Shown here in pieces: positions 30,091 to 41,313 of a stretch of DNA of 64,000 bases. Source of the DNA: Arbacia lixula (lineage: Eukaryota; Echinodermata; Echinoidea; Arbacioida; Arbaciidae); NCBI GenBank assembly GCA_963669155.1, contig OZ022590.1, positions 1,070,915 to 1,134,914 of the forward strand, in the 5' to 3' direction. The position numbers and the translations under genes are program-made. Positions within the stretch are counted from its first letter, which is position 1; each line of letters starts with the position of its first letter. The notes beneath the pieces were generated by a model. It worked only from the letters and a program-made list of their open reading frames with translations. It was not told the DNA's origin and ran no database searches.

Positions 30091-32218
30091 TCCCTCTCCT
30101 CTCTTTCTCAGTCTGTCTCTCTATCTCTATCCTGTACGTCTTTCTCTCTCTATCTTTGTATTTCTTTTATAGGCCTATATATATCTCTCTGCATCGTGTC
30201 GAACGTTAAGTCATTAATTAGCTCAAGATCCAGGGAATGGTGAATGTTGTTAACTTGCCGTCCTTGTGAGAGAGAAAAAAATTGACCTGGCAGAGATTCC
30301 TATGTGGCCTTAACCAGACATTCAGAATAGCTATTCTGACTGAAGAAGGTTCAGGGAAAAAGGTTCAGTGAATCTTGGCAGACTTTGTAGTGAGGGGGAC
30401 AAGGAGAGGGATACCCCTTTCTAGGGAAGTATGGCTTGCATCAAATCATGTAACCAGATTCTACGGCAGGTGTGAGATTTTAAGGATAATTTCCTGATCG
30501 GTCGTTTAGCTTGTTTGTATTCAAACAAACTTCAGTCCAGTCTTTTCATTTTTTGCTGACACATGTAGGTTTGCAATAACATGATATTTCTTAATGAATT
30601 TGTTGTTGTTGTTTTTTAATGGGGTGGGTAAAAATGTACTTAAGACATGATAGTGGCACTTAAAGATGGATATATACTTAAGCAGAAGTTATTTCATCAA
30701 TGTGCTGTCTTGTGTCAAGAGTATTCCACAAGTCGGGAAGGACTGACTTACACGCCTCCATCGCGTTGTCCTTCTTTTATCACCCCTTCTTTCTTAGAAC
30801 TGTCCTTTACTCTGCTAAAGCAGGCACTGCTGAGTGATATCTCATTCTTGTAATTCTGTCCGTGAGGCTTGACATTGGCCTCAGCTCATTCTAAACGTGA
30901 CAGTAATTACATCCCTTGGATACAAACAGTTCAAAGATACACAGCACATCTCACATGAATGCTTAAGGAACGTGCTGTATATAGACTGATGAAATTGCCT
31001 GGAGTTTCACAGGCACAGGCAAAAACCTGAAAGACCACCCCGAGCCCAGTCTTATTCACAGACAGATCGATGCAATGATACAAACTGCTGAGAAAGGGTC
31101 CAAGTTGAGCAGTCTTTATAGACAGGTGGCCTTTAGAGAGTAGTCTTTGTATACAGGTTGGACTGTACTTCCTACCCACTTACCATAGTTTGTGGTGTAT
31201 TATTGTCCAGATAACAACCAAACTTCTTGTCGTTGGGATCATTTATGCACTTGCTCCTCCGTCCTCTGCTGTATGTGCAATGCATGCAGTTATGTGTTTG
31301 TTTACACACGACTGTTGACAAGATTTGTTCCTGTTTTAACATTATAGTGGGAATGAATTTTCTACAATCCTTATCAAATGTGACAAATTATAAACTTTTT
31401 TATTCAGATGGTTGTTAATAACAAGAATGTTTATTCTGCAAAGATCAGATTTCAACTTAGCTGATGGGAATTTCATTCATTGAGAATCTGATTTGCACTG
31501 AAGAACATGTCACCAGTTGTGCATAAAGTCATGTGTAACTAACAAACATCTTGGTGAAACACCCCCTAGGGGGTTATATCAATAATGCCTTTGTAGCCGG
31601 CCTTGCTAGTTGCTAAAAATGCATGTAACAGAATGCACGAGCAACGTGGTAGGTTTAGTACTGTTTCGTGAATATGGCTCCGTAGTCTTTTTATTACTAT
31701 CCCCTACCTTTCACAAAAAAGGGAATGATTGATATTAACGATTCTACTCAATGCTCTACTCAGTTGTACATACATATACAGAATATAGAAATAAATGAGT
31801 ACAGATTCATAATTACGGAAGGACCCCAAAAGAAGCAGAGCTTATTTTATGGGCCTTGTACAAAAAGAAAACATTTAACATTGAAATTACAATTGGCAAC
31901 AACAAAACAAAACAGAAACGATCATTTATGATTCATTGATAATAATGTTCAATTCAATAAGAAAACAATTAAAATTTTACTTACAGTGTTCTGCTTTACT
32001 TGGCTTTTCCAGCTTGACAAAAGACCCATCATCGTCTTCTCCACTGTAAGAATGTCTCAAGTGAACCGGTCGCTTCTTGAACTTATTCAGTCTCGCTCTC
32101 CTCTTCAGCTTCATCATCTTCTTGCCTTTCTTCTTCCTCCTCACCCGTCCCTCCCATTCCTCCTCTGCAGGAGTCTCTGTTCTGTGTGGCTGCTGCATTC
32201 GGAGTCTTCTACTACTAG
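18685..32218 (+). CDS. DYNLT2B: DYNLT2B (TCTEX1D2), Tctex-type light chain of cytoplasmic dynein-2; five exons
   Basis: Light chain of dynein-2, the retrograde intraflagellar transport motor in cilia; the Tctex1 fold dimerises with DYNLT1/3-type chains and binds the intermediate chains. Coding exons: 18685-18779, 19991-20124, 20625-20694, 24256-24319, 32171-32218. All junctions are gt-ag and the phases fit (411 nt, 136 residues; human form about 142). Family hallmarks: NTYNIRPNF and FRPAAVKAVIHTVLNEEL (helix 1), a charged helix ending KERLK, the strand block YKFLVQVVIGEQRGEGV, then CFWDSDTDNYAQDIF, and the C-terminal strand LFCVAAAFGVFYY before the stop. The last exon is only 48 nt, after a 7.85-kb intron full of MITEs. 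Possible poly(A) signals: ATTAAA near 32441 or AATAAA at 32973. The start ATG follows the promoter by one exon with no earlier in-frame ATG seen. Confidence 0.93.
18780..19990 (+). other. DYNLT2B intron 1
   Basis: 1.2-kb intron (donor gtaagt, acceptor after TCATGTATAG). It holds a poly-G tract near 18910-18938. A frame at 19217-19561 is not supported by splice sites or family resemblance. Confidence 0.6.
20695..24255 (+). other. DYNLT2B intron 3
   Basis: 3.6-kb intron, AT-rich. Apart from the palindromic MITE at 23667-23813 and an ATT/GAT-rich low-complexity stretch at 23910-24060, I see nothing. Confidence 0.6.
23667..23813. mobile_element. Palindromic MITE, 'CATGTTGCAT / X-box-like' family, copy 1
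   Basis: About 147 bp with inverted ends (CCAGGGTCATGTTGCAT ... ATGCAACATGGCCCAGG) and an inner inverted pair GGTAACTACC / GTAGTTACCATTGATGGT. Further copies stand at 26982-27146, 33507-33579 (half) and 33939-34100. No coding capacity. Confidence 0.75.
24408..24765. mobile_element. Near-perfect palindromic MITE with TTAA ends
   Basis: A 358-bp element whose two halves fold into a long hairpin. The outer ends are TTAAAGGGCATATACTGTAC and its near-complement GTACAGTATATGACTTTTAA; the arms stay almost identical to the centre near 24585. TTAA at both tips suggests a TTAA-targeting family such as piggyBac. No coding capacity. Confidence 0.8.
24994..25487. mobile_element. TTAA MITE with TIR TTAAAGGGAAAGTCTACC
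   Basis: About 494 bp with inverted tips (TTAAAGGGAAAGTCTACC and, inverted, TTAAAGATAAAGTTCATCC). Related 3' parts lie at about 35607-35750 and 37868-37982, both ending in (G)GGACTTTYCCTT-like tips. A short direct duplication, CTGTGTGTGCTGTAYAA, lies inside at about 25159-25195. Confidence 0.65.
25790..25945 (+). repeat. ACAAACATAC low-complexity tract
   Basis: About 150 bp built from ACAAACATACA and ACACAT units; minus-strand frames across it are Cys/Val/Tyr-rich artefacts. Confidence 0.85.
26800..27287. mobile_element. piggyBac-like MITE (TTAACCC...GGGTTAA) with a second MITE nested in it
   Basis: TTAACCCG at 26800 and GAGGGTTAA ending at 27287 give the TTAA duplication and CCC tip typical of piggyBac-derived elements. 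A palindromic MITE of the CATGTTGCAT family is nested at 26982-27146. Similar left ends occur at about 47024 and 52443 (TTAACCCACTCT). Confidence 0.6.
26982..27146. mobile_element. Palindromic MITE, CATGTTGCAT family, copy 2 (nested)
   Basis: Inverted halves TTACCATTAATGGTTACTGC ... GATACCATCAATAGTAAGTT around the AAGCTTCCAGCTTTAC centre; inserted in the piggyBac-like MITE. Confidence 0.65.
27716..27931. mobile_element. MITE with TIR CACTACAGCTCAAAGG, complete copy
   Basis: 216 bp, TA on both sides, tips CACTACAGCTCAAAGGAATT and its complement, and long inverted arms with a GGGAAAGGGAAAGG tract and TTCAGCATGAAACATGATG centre. TA duplication fits Tc1/mariner-type integration. A copy lacking its left tip is at 49975-50139 and a half copy at 55091-55208. 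Confidence 0.8.
29402..29623. mobile_element. MITE with TIR TGTATACGCCATATATTTCG, copy 1
   Basis: About 220 bp palindrome-like element with TATACGCCATATATTTCGC at the left and an altered inverted copy at the right, and GCGAAAAAT / ATTTCGC inner repeats. Second copy at 47428-47632. Confidence 0.7.
30045..30175 (+). repeat. (CT)n-rich tract
   Basis: CT dinucleotide run at 30053-30087 extended by CT-rich sequence; reading frames across it are Ser/Leu artefacts. Confidence 0.85.
31320..31566. mobile_element. MITE related to 51546-51876, 5'-truncated
   Basis: Shares GATTTGTTCCTGTYTTAA, AAGATCAGATTTYCAACTTA and the right tip (GTGCATAAAGTCATGTGTAA ... CATCTTGGTGAAAC) with the fuller copy at 51546-51876; its left inverted tip is missing. 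Confidence 0.6.
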
Positions 32219-32372
32219 GCCCTGACGTCTTCAAGGATCAGGCTACAAGGTCAACGCGTAAGGACGCTGGGTCGAGAAGACAGTCTATACTCTCTCTATG
32301 GAAGAACGATGCGATGACGGAGCACAGCAGCGAAACACAACGCATTACACTTGCACGGTTCCCTGTATATAG
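31984..32372 (-). other. Possible antisense exon over the DYNLT2B 3' end
   Basis: On the minus strand a good acceptor (TTTGTTTCTATATACAG) and a good donor (GTAAGTAAAA at 31983) bound this interval. From an ATG near 32196 a frame of about 70 codons reads into the donor, with a Lys/Arg-rich middle (RRKKKGKKMMKLKRRARL) and an acidic patch GEDDDG. It overlaps the DYNLT2B last exon and its pyrimidine tract, which by itself would give a purine-rich, Lys-rich antisense frame. I do not recognise the peptide. Real exon or shadow cannot be decided here. Confidence 0.25.
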
Positions 32373-33506
32373 AAACAAAAACAAACTATCAAGTTTTATG
32401 AGGCCGTATCCATGCTGACATTTGATACTTTAATGTATTAGATTAAAGGTAGGAATTAATAGTGGTTCATTGTTCTTTCTTTTCTGCTTTGAACTTGTCT
32501 TTTCCCCTTAAAAATGTACTTTTCCTTCTTTTCTCCTAGGAAATGCATTTTTTTGGCTCAGCGTAAATTATTTCATTTGATTATTATGAACGAAACAGAG
32601 CAACTTCATGGTACCTTCATGGAATAATGTGTTTATGTCTAAATTGACAGCTCATTCTTTGCAGAAGCTTTCTGATTTTACTGATTGTAATCACACAAAT
32701 GTAGATGCTTTCCAGCCTTTTCGAGTGTGTAGCCCTCTCTGACTGCTTTTGGGCAATTATGACTTTCCAAAATTGATTTCTTTGATATCTGTCTGATATT
32801 CCTAAAATGTAGAGTGTTTATCTTCAAATTGACTTGCTTTGAGAGTTTTTTCCCCATTAAGACAATTTAACTCTACTGCATACTTTAATTGTCAACATTT
32901 GAAGAAGAAAAAGTAGCATTGCTTAGTTTTAACTTTAACCACTACTGATCCACATCTCATTAGTACAGAGTGAATAAAAAAAATAACTTGGCGCACGTGG
33001 GATTTTCCAGTCTCTTCGCAGATGATCTGTTGTTCAGTCATGCATGCAAAGATTCAAATGAAATTGGTACCAAAATATGCTGGGATGATAACTCTTTCAG
33101 GATATAATCATAGACCCATGATTAAATGTTCATACTTTAAACGAGACAACTTTTAACCAATGGGGACATATTTTTTGACTCACTCTGTATAGATTTTGAT
33201 GATTAATGATTCACTCTCACCCTCATGGTGAAAGATATGAAATAGAGGGGCATATCAGTTAATGAGGGCTGTAGTCCGTTTTATGCTGGTTGTAATAAAA
33301 GGGATAAAGACACTCCATATAGTTACCCTCATGTGTTGTGCCGCACGACAATTATGGACAAAGATAAATGAGAGTACATTTCCGTTTGATTGTTGTTCCA
33401 AATCGCTTGATCGTTATTTAAGGGCTCTTTTGCGTAAAATCTTTAATGGTAACTTTGCTTCCAATAGCAACTTCTGTGGAAACCTTGAGTTTGATTGGAT
33501 TTGGAG

Positions 33507-33579
33507 TAGTGTAACCATGGTAGTTACCATTGATGGCAGAGTTACCATTCATGACAAGTTTTATGCAACAGGGCCCAGA
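33507..33579. mobile_element. CATGTTGCAT-family MITE, half copy
   Basis: Keeps GTAACCATGGTAGTTACC, the GATGG/CATTCATGACAAG centre and the GCAACAGGGCCCAG tip; the other half is gone. Confidence 0.55.
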
Positions 33580-33938
33580 TGTCCATCAAATTTAAATCAT
33601 ATTATAACTTTGATTTTGACAAATTATAAAGTAACAAAAAACACTGCAAAGCTATGAGTGACTAGATACTCATGGACCATGATTTTCATATACCTGTATT
33701 TGTGTATGAGGTGGAAAATGTAAGCATTGGATTGAAATGTCCTTATTCTATCCTTTACAAGGCTAGTATATGTCTCCATGAAGTTGTGAACTATGCTGTT
33801 GTGCCCCTTTCAATGAATTTCTTCCAATTTCTTGTAAATCTTTAAGTTGATCTGTTTGCAGTAGACAATATTCTCTTGAATTGAGGCTCGTCAAACCTGT
33901 CCCTGTAATTTCATTAATTTCTCTGAAAATATTATGTA

Positions 33939-34100
33939 CCTGGGCCATGTTGAATATATGTTTTCAATTATTGTAACTTGCCATCGATGGGAACTACCAT
34001 GGCAACAACCAATGAGCTCTCATTATGGCACCTATTGCCATGGTAATTGTCATTGATGGTAAGTTACAATAATTGAAAAGCTAAATGCAACATGGCCCTA
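33939..34100. mobile_element. CATGTTGCAT-family MITE, full copy
   Basis: CCTGGGCCATGTTG at the left and CAACATGGCCCTA at the right; inner inverted blocks ACTACCATGGCAAC (33993-34006) and ATTGCCATGGTAAT (34034-34047). Confidence 0.75.
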
Positions 34101-36742
34101 ATCATACAGGTATATGGAGTACATGTACTTTAAAATGGAATGAACTATTGATATGTACAACTGTATATCAGAGCTAAGAATATTTATATTGTACTTATGT
34201 GAAGTGTACATAGTGAACATTTTTGTACATAGACTTGTAAAACGTTTTAGTAATTTCAGCATTAAATATATTTCTTAATTGAAGTCTGAAGCATCACCGT
34301 TTGATTTTGATATTGATGGTTATACATGTACCAGTAGATGAATTTTTCCATGTCTCTGTAATTTATTAAAAAAAAGTTGACCAGTCATATATATGAGTGT
34401 CCTTTTTGCAATACACTTAACACTTCTTACATTAATTTGAGCTATGTATAATGCCACTTTATACAAACCACATCTAATTAATTTTATTTTAAGATTATTT
34501 TGCATGGAAAAGAGTCCAGGTTAAGTGATAAATCAATAACAATGGAGAATGATGAATACAAACTATATATGAAGAGTTTGAGACCAAAAGGGGCTGAATC
34601 CAGTTTTCTTAAAAGTTGAGTTGTTAGTATCAACACAGTGAGCAGCAGTAAAACTTTAGGTTTGAGTAATAGCATAAGCATTGTCACGTTCACACTTCAG
34701 TTTCACAGAGATGCATGTATAAAGTCAAATTTAGAAACGTGTTTTACTCTGAAGTTTTCAAAACGGATTTAGCACCTTATGGAAATAAACTCTTTGTATT
34801 GCTTTTTATGTCTTGTCAAGGACCAGCCTGGACATGATGTGATACTGTAGTATTTGCTCCCAGTTTTAGCTCAAATATTCCCTTTAGCCTGTTTAAAAGT
34901 CTTTTATGTTTACAATCATCAATTGCACTATTTATAAGCAGGGTACAATATATAGCTCATGAAGATTGAGTTCATAAGATTTGAGAGAAAATACCATTTG
35001 GATTATAACTTCTTATTTCCTTTTAGATGTTTCTTTCATTTTATCAATAAAAAAGTTTACAAGACTAAAGAAATTCCTGCCTGTGGCCTTGGTTGTTTTG
35101 TTGTCTGTCTTGTTTTTTGTGTGTTTCTTAGTGTTTGGTGGTGTTTCTTGGTATGTTTCTTTGTGAGAATTTAATGTAGTGTGCGTGGAAGATGTTCAAG
35201 CTGTACCTCAGAACCTCGTCAGTCCTTCTCGTGAATCACTTGTCCCCCTAACTCTCTTAAACTGTCCCTCGATGATCGCCTCAGGGGGTATGTAAGATGT
35301 ATTCTTAGGCATAGCCTGGAGTATCGCAATCAATGTTTCCTGTTCTTATTAGCAAGTATTAGTCTTATTACACAACCCGCAACCGTTACTCTCACTTCTG
35401 AAACATCTCCCGACTTTAATAATTATGTGGAGCACGCTTTTTGTTTGTGTTGTTCGTCCTTTTCGTTTCTGTCTTACCGGTGTTGCTCAGGAGTGGACTA
35501 CTTTTAAGATCTTTCACTCATTACCTGTAACACATATGTGTACAAAATGTGGCTTGATACTGAGGGGGTTAAAAGATGGCGGAAGATACGGGGAAGCATC
35601 TCGCACGTGACGTCACAAAATAAAAACTTTTTAAAAAGTTATGACTTTCTTATCCTCAGACTGATTTTCATCAAACTGTCACTTAATGTTTCTTTCGTGT
35701 TTTTGCTTTCGTCAAAACTAACTTAATTTCAGGGTAGACTTTCCCTTTGTAATCTTCTTTCCGCCATATTTGCCTCTGACTCCTTCCTCTCATTTTGTCC
35801 TCTATATCTATCAGCCTCGACCCTCTCTTCTAAGCTTTCATGGTTGTACTTTTCTTTTGGCATTCTTAGCTCATACATCCACCTGCATCTTATAACTGTA
35901 TTTAAGTTTGTCACGAGCATATTCGCTGTAGGGCAGAGATTTTGATGTGTTCATTTCCGTGTAAAAAGCACCTTACAAACAGGCATATTATACATATATA
36001 ATACATATTTATTTTTTAAAAGATTATAAATATGACATGTACATATATTTCTTACCCTCTGATTACATTAGAACATATACATGTGTAATAACTCATAGCA
36101 TTTCATAGCATGGTAGTGAGATGGTTAAATCGGATGGTTAGCCCAAATTCAGCGGTGTCAATGGTTGACACCGTTACATGGGCCCAGTATTATAAAGAGT
36201 TACGATTTATCTGAATCGATCGCAAGTCCAATCCCCTAGCTCTATAATGTACAGGGCTATGGTCTGCGTGGGGGTCCTAGGGGTTCGGAAAGAGGGGGTC
36301 GTGAAGTTAGAATAATGTGGATCATAACAGGGAGACACGCTGTCTGTAGCGTAGACTGTTTTAAAGCTAGAGAAGTGATTCATTAACTGACCTGCCACTG
36401 AAACATGGTAGACAATCAGAAAACCTTGAGAGTCGTAAATGGCTTGCATGAACCATGTACACGTGCTAGAGGCAAGAGAGATATCATGTACATGTATGTT
36501 TCACTGATCAACGGGGCTGTTGGGCAAGTTAAGTTGTCACGCTAAAGCCTGAAGTTATATAAACCCTGGCAAGTTGCCCATAATCAGTTTTATTACTGTG
36601 TATACATGCATGTTACTATTGTACGTGATTTCCAAACATGCTTGGAACAATATTTTAACGACACGCCCCCCCCCCCCCTCTAGTGTTTAATACACATTGA
36701 TGTATCAGTGATTCTTTGCAGAAAATATTTGTAATTATAATG

Positions 36743-38465
36743 ATGGCTGACAGCTCAGAGCTTTTTAAATGCGCTTTAAATTTTCCTCGCCAAGACATGA
36801 AGTCTACAAGGCCGTTCCGTACCCAGGGAAGAAATGAGAGCTGGAAGGGAAAGAAAACTCGGTAAGGGGCAGTGCCTTAGCAGCGCCTTAGATTTCGATG
36901 TCTGCATGTCAGGGATGCTCAGCATGAAGTGGAGCTGGTGCACATATTATGAAGGTCTATACTTAGTGCAAGGTTCGGGGTTGATTTAATCATTAAACGG
37001 GGAGGGGGGGGGGGTGATGTTGAGTGCGTGTCTTAAGGTTTGATTGCAATACACAATGCATACATTGTAGTATCAATTCATAAATTCAGTTACAATTTTA
37101 CTCAGTTATTTCAGATTCCACCCCCTTTACCTCCACCCCGCCCACAGGTATACCCACTGTGTTGTTTGTGTTTTCGAATTAATATTGGTTATACTATAAC
37201 AGTTCTTGTTTGCATTTTAAGAACACGGTTATAGCAATATCCACAACATTTGTCGAATGAATTGAATGAAAGCCATTTGAACAAATGCGCATCAAACGCT
37301 GTAAGGCATGTTGGGTGGAACATACCTAGTATTATATATTTAAACAACTAATGTTAATATACTGATTGTGTTGAGAGTATTCTGCTTATAAGTAGTCTAT
37401 GTGTGCAGCGTTTTATCTTTTTCCTCACCACCCCCACCACCCCATATTTTTATGAGAAATATTGCGTCAATAATCTCCGTATTAAAAGTTAATTGCTTAG
37501 CCAAACAGTTTCCTTGAGTAGGGGAGTTTATAGGACGGGGAGGCAGAAACATGTTTTAAACAAGAGTGAAGACCTGTAAAGATATGACAACCGATTAAAA
37601 AGTGCTACAAATTCCCCCATTTCAGATTCCATCTTCAACGGCTCACCTGTTATGTCATGGCAACGTTTTCACTATTTACATCATGTATTGTGGATTGCCA
37701 TAATATTTAAATGTCGAGGGGTACAAGCAAGGCAAAGCTGCGCTGAGTTGGAAAGATTGAAATATGAAAGGCAAAATATGATATATATGATATATATAGA
37801 GAGAGAGATTGATAGATTTGAAAACAAATATTATGTTAACAATATTTGTATTTGATAGTTTTAATAATGTTTCTTCACCATCATGTCAAATAATATTCAT
37901 ACATAATATTGTATGAGAGAATATGATGCTTCTGCTTTTATTAAAGCCAACTTAACTTTAGGGGGGACTTTTCCTTGTGACATAACAAGGGTACTTTTGT
38001 ACAATTGGACTGTTTAAGCATGTTAAATGTGTGACTGGGTTGCCCTTTTTACATGTACCCAATCAAGTATATGCTTGCCTGAAGCGACAATATAATTGCC
38101 ATGTTTGTTAATGATATGCATGACATAACGCAATCTGTAGATACGGTATCCTAATCATATAACCCTTGAACATCTTTGTCACGTTGTCACTATATGAATA
38201 AATAATTTGCTAACATGGTAATAAACCAATTTCTAACCCATCCGAGCCGAGTAATGGGCGATCCTCCAGACCGCTGAACGTGGTAACTCTAGCTGAATCT
38301 ATGACTAAATTAATGGTTTTATTTTTACCCCTATAAGCATTCGTTGGGACGTTTAACTGATATAATATAAAACGGAAAAGACGCGTGTAATTCAATAAAC
38401 ATCACACGTGTGTGTTCAACAGTTGCTTAAAACGTTTCCTTGCAGGTGGAAGCCATTGTGATTAT
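36743..38465 (+). CDS. Candidate two-exon microprotein gene (44 residues)
   Basis: ATG at 36743 opens a 40-codon frame (MADSSELFKCALNFPRQD..., then a basic tail) that ends in a strong donor (GTAAGG at 36862). Among downstream acceptors, the best is TTTCCTTGCAG ending at 38445. Joining there (phase 2) adds WKPL and a stop, giving a 44-residue protein rich in Lys/Arg near its end. Support is the sharp change to coding-like composition, the donor and the fitting acceptor; I do not recognise the peptide, and the second exon is a guess. Alternatives near 37117 and 37626 give longer, less protein-like tails. Confidence 0.3.
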
Positions 38466-40970
38466 TCTGCTTAACTCCTTTTCTGCTGGACTCCATAATG
38501 CCCATTGAAAATGATGTGTATTGTCAAGGCAAAATCCCCACAACGGCGCGTAAAGGGTAAAGGGGCGGTTTCTAACACATCAGACTTGACAACCGGGGGC
38601 TTGGGGGGGGGGGGGGGGGAGGAAAAGGGGGGAAGATGGAGGAACTCCAAGCTAGGGGCCGTCCCAAGAAAATTCGTAAGATTATGTGACATAAATATCG
38701 GCCGGCTTTCTATAGCAGCGATCGTAGTCAAATCAATATTGTTTTTTTTTTTTCCCATTGCAAACATATTTACCAATGTCAACATCATAATAACAGTCCA
38801 AGAAGAAGGATCAAAATGATTCTTTAAAAAAGGGGGGGTAAGCAAAAGAAGGAGGAAAAAACAAGAATGAACAGAAGGAGCCAGAGGAGAAGAAATGAAA
38901 CGAGTAAGTTCCTGATTTCATGTTTCTTCGTATGTACGTTGTATGTGAGTTGATCTGTTCCTTAGCACATCAGACAGACTAACATCACAAATGGGATGAT
39001 CATGACACAGACTGGAAGATGGACGAGACGGGAACATCACTTACCCCTCATTTTAACGTGCATCCTTAACGTTAATCCTAACTAGGTCAATGTGACCAAG
39101 ACAAGCACAGGAAAACGGATGCAATGTGTGCATTATCATGCCATCTATATTCTAATTGGAGCCACATGAACGCATAAACATGCTGATCAGCATGTCACAA
39201 ATATTATTGTCCCAAATTAATGTGAGTGCTTTCTTCCAGGTGCACTTGTTTTTCAATTCAATTCAAGTGAAACTTTATTCAACTCAGCTCAATAAACATG
39301 AGCATGGGTACATATATTACAGAACAGAGCAAAATATTGCGTGAGAGGGAAGAAATGCTCTTAAAAAGGGATGACCCAGATTATTGATTGTTTAAAATTC
39401 TGCGAATTTGACAACACTATGACAATAACAGCATGTCATAGAACTGGAACTAGGGTCATAATAACAACACACAAGACAGTACAGATACGATAACATACAA
39501 TGACAAACTCGCAATAGGGCTCAATGGAAGATCCGGTGGTTAAAATCAAGTGTTTAATCTCAAAATATTATCGAGACCTGCCACACGATATATCGTCGGA
39601 CGTGAATGTCAAAAGCGCATAATCCGTAACGTTAATCTGTCATTATCAGTGTTATAGTAGGCATATAATGATGACATCTCCGAGATCGCAATGTTCTAAT
39701 TGAATCATACTGTATATCAACACCATCATCAATTCATCATGTAGATGAGATTGTAATCTCTCCAGAGGTTGAATTAGCGATGTTATTATGATCCGATAGT
39801 ATCCTGAGTGATATTCTGAGCGAGAATGGATAAGAGGTGGATGGAGAGAGAATGAGATGGGGGAGGGGATGGGGCAGCAGGAAAGAAGCAATCGGTAGAA
39901 ACATGACCCTTGATCATAATTGTGTTTACATGTTAAAATGTAGCTTTCCTTTTTTTTTCTTACAATCAGTGACACTATCTTGGATTTTACTTTTGTTAAT
40001 ATGACTTCCATGTAATTCTCAATGTGCTATTCATTCAGTTGCTGACGATGGTTTCCTTAATGCTTGTATATCTCTCTTCTCTTGAATTATTATTATTAAC
40101 AATTTTTCGTGTATGATCAATTTGTTTTGCTCTTTATGAAGTCATCTTTCTTAATATCATAAATATTAGTTTTGGTAGGTCATGAAACGACGACAGTGAA
40201 AAGGGGGGTTAGGCCCTACTTCCTGTCTGCAGATTTTTTTCACATTATTGCAACAAACACTGGAGGCTTTTTCATAAATGCTTGTACAGTTATGTTAGAA
40301 TCCATAAGAATTTTACTACAACCTTTTCTCACCCACTAAAATACCCATTTCACCATTAAATCCTCACTTGCGCGTTGAGCACATTTTATCACGAACAGCC
40401 GCTGTAGTAGTAAGCATGTCCCTCAAATCAATGTGTAACCTTCTTGCCATACTTAGACCAGGGGCCGCATGGAACTTTCGCACAAAATGACAGTCATGCC
40501 GGTGTGCGTAACAATGGGAGGATAAGTAGGCCTAGTACTAGTATTAAACCGGAAAGAGCCCAGTCGGGCGGTATGTAAAATATCACACAACAAAATGGGA
40601 GGAACAAGAAGAACAACACTATTTAAGTATTATATTCATTTATATTACTCGCCTTTGTGCTACAAAGAACTAGTTTAATACAACATAACGTCGCGTATCA
40701 ATTTATTTTATGCGAAAGCAGTTATTTCACATTAAATACAAATCAAAACATTAGTTTAGACCTTGCAACATTACGTTTTATTAACCACTTAAACCCCCAC
40801 CCCCACCCCACCCTGACCTTGTCCACCGTTGTCGAAATGGTATAAGGAACTAATTACGATTTATATGTTTCTATGTATAAGCAATATTGCGTAATTAATT
40901 GAAATACGGATAAGACCTGACAATATAGAATTTGTCTCATATTACAGAATAACATAAAAATAATGTTTGA
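36862..40970. other. Non-coding stretch with repeat fragments
   Basis: Holds a TTAA-MITE end (37868-37982), poly-G at about 38605-38620 and a probable minus-strand LINE 3' tail at 39248-39290 (TTGAATTGAATTGAA behind AATAAAG on the minus strand). No supported gene apart from the possible second exon near 38446. Confidence 0.5.
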
Positions 40971-40975
40971 TACTC

Positions 40976-41312
40976 ACCCAAACGAAAAAGCTTCCAAGTG
41001 GAGAACTCTCGCCTCAAACTTTCCGTTGTATTCCAAAAGTTCTAGTCCAGATAAACCTTTAGTCCACTTCATCAAAATCTGTACGTTCGCTGTCCTTTAG
41101 CTGAATCCAACGAACAATCGGCAAATTTCGTGAAGCCTTTGTCAAACCATTTGTAATTTAATTAATAGGACACTGTAGCTGACCTGATTGTTTCCCAGTA
41201 ATTTCACGTCAAAACACACGAGTCTGAACACCGTAGTGGCCTCTATACGTGACAGGCCGCCTGAGCAGACGACAGTCCGTGCAACGATCATACCGATAGC
41301 TCTATAAATTTA
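40976..41312 (-). promoter_or_regulatory. Candidate TATA promoter and non-coding first exon
   Basis: A palindromic TATA element (TATAAATTTAT, 41303-41313) lies in a GC-rich patch with GCGCGC and CCCGGG. On the minus strand the following 300 bases run, without a long frame, to a donor GTGAGTATC at about 40976. This could be the start and first exon of a minus-strand transcript. The TATA is symmetric, so direction is uncertain. No downstream coding exon could be tied to it. Confidence 0.25.
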
Positions 41313-41313
41313 T

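Larger units (their letters stand above)
24320..32170 (+). other. DYNLT2B intron 4
   Basis: 7.85-kb intron. It contains at least six MITEs (listed separately) and simple repeats: an ACAAACATACA-type tract at about 25790-25940 and a (CT)n tract at 30050-30090. No convincing exon of another gene was seen before 31980. Confidence 0.6.
32219..36742. other. Downstream flank of DYNLT2B, non-coding
   Basis: 3' UTR and intergenic DNA. Contains CATGTTGCAT-family MITEs (33507-33579 and 33939-34100) and a TTAA-MITE end (about 35607-35750). Frames such as 33262-33657 overlap a MITE and look random. No other gene seen. Confidence 0.6.

Noticed and set aside
38505..38845. Gly-rich frames around the poly-G tract on both strands
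   Set aside because: Driven by the poly-G/poly-T tracts; no supporting splice structure.
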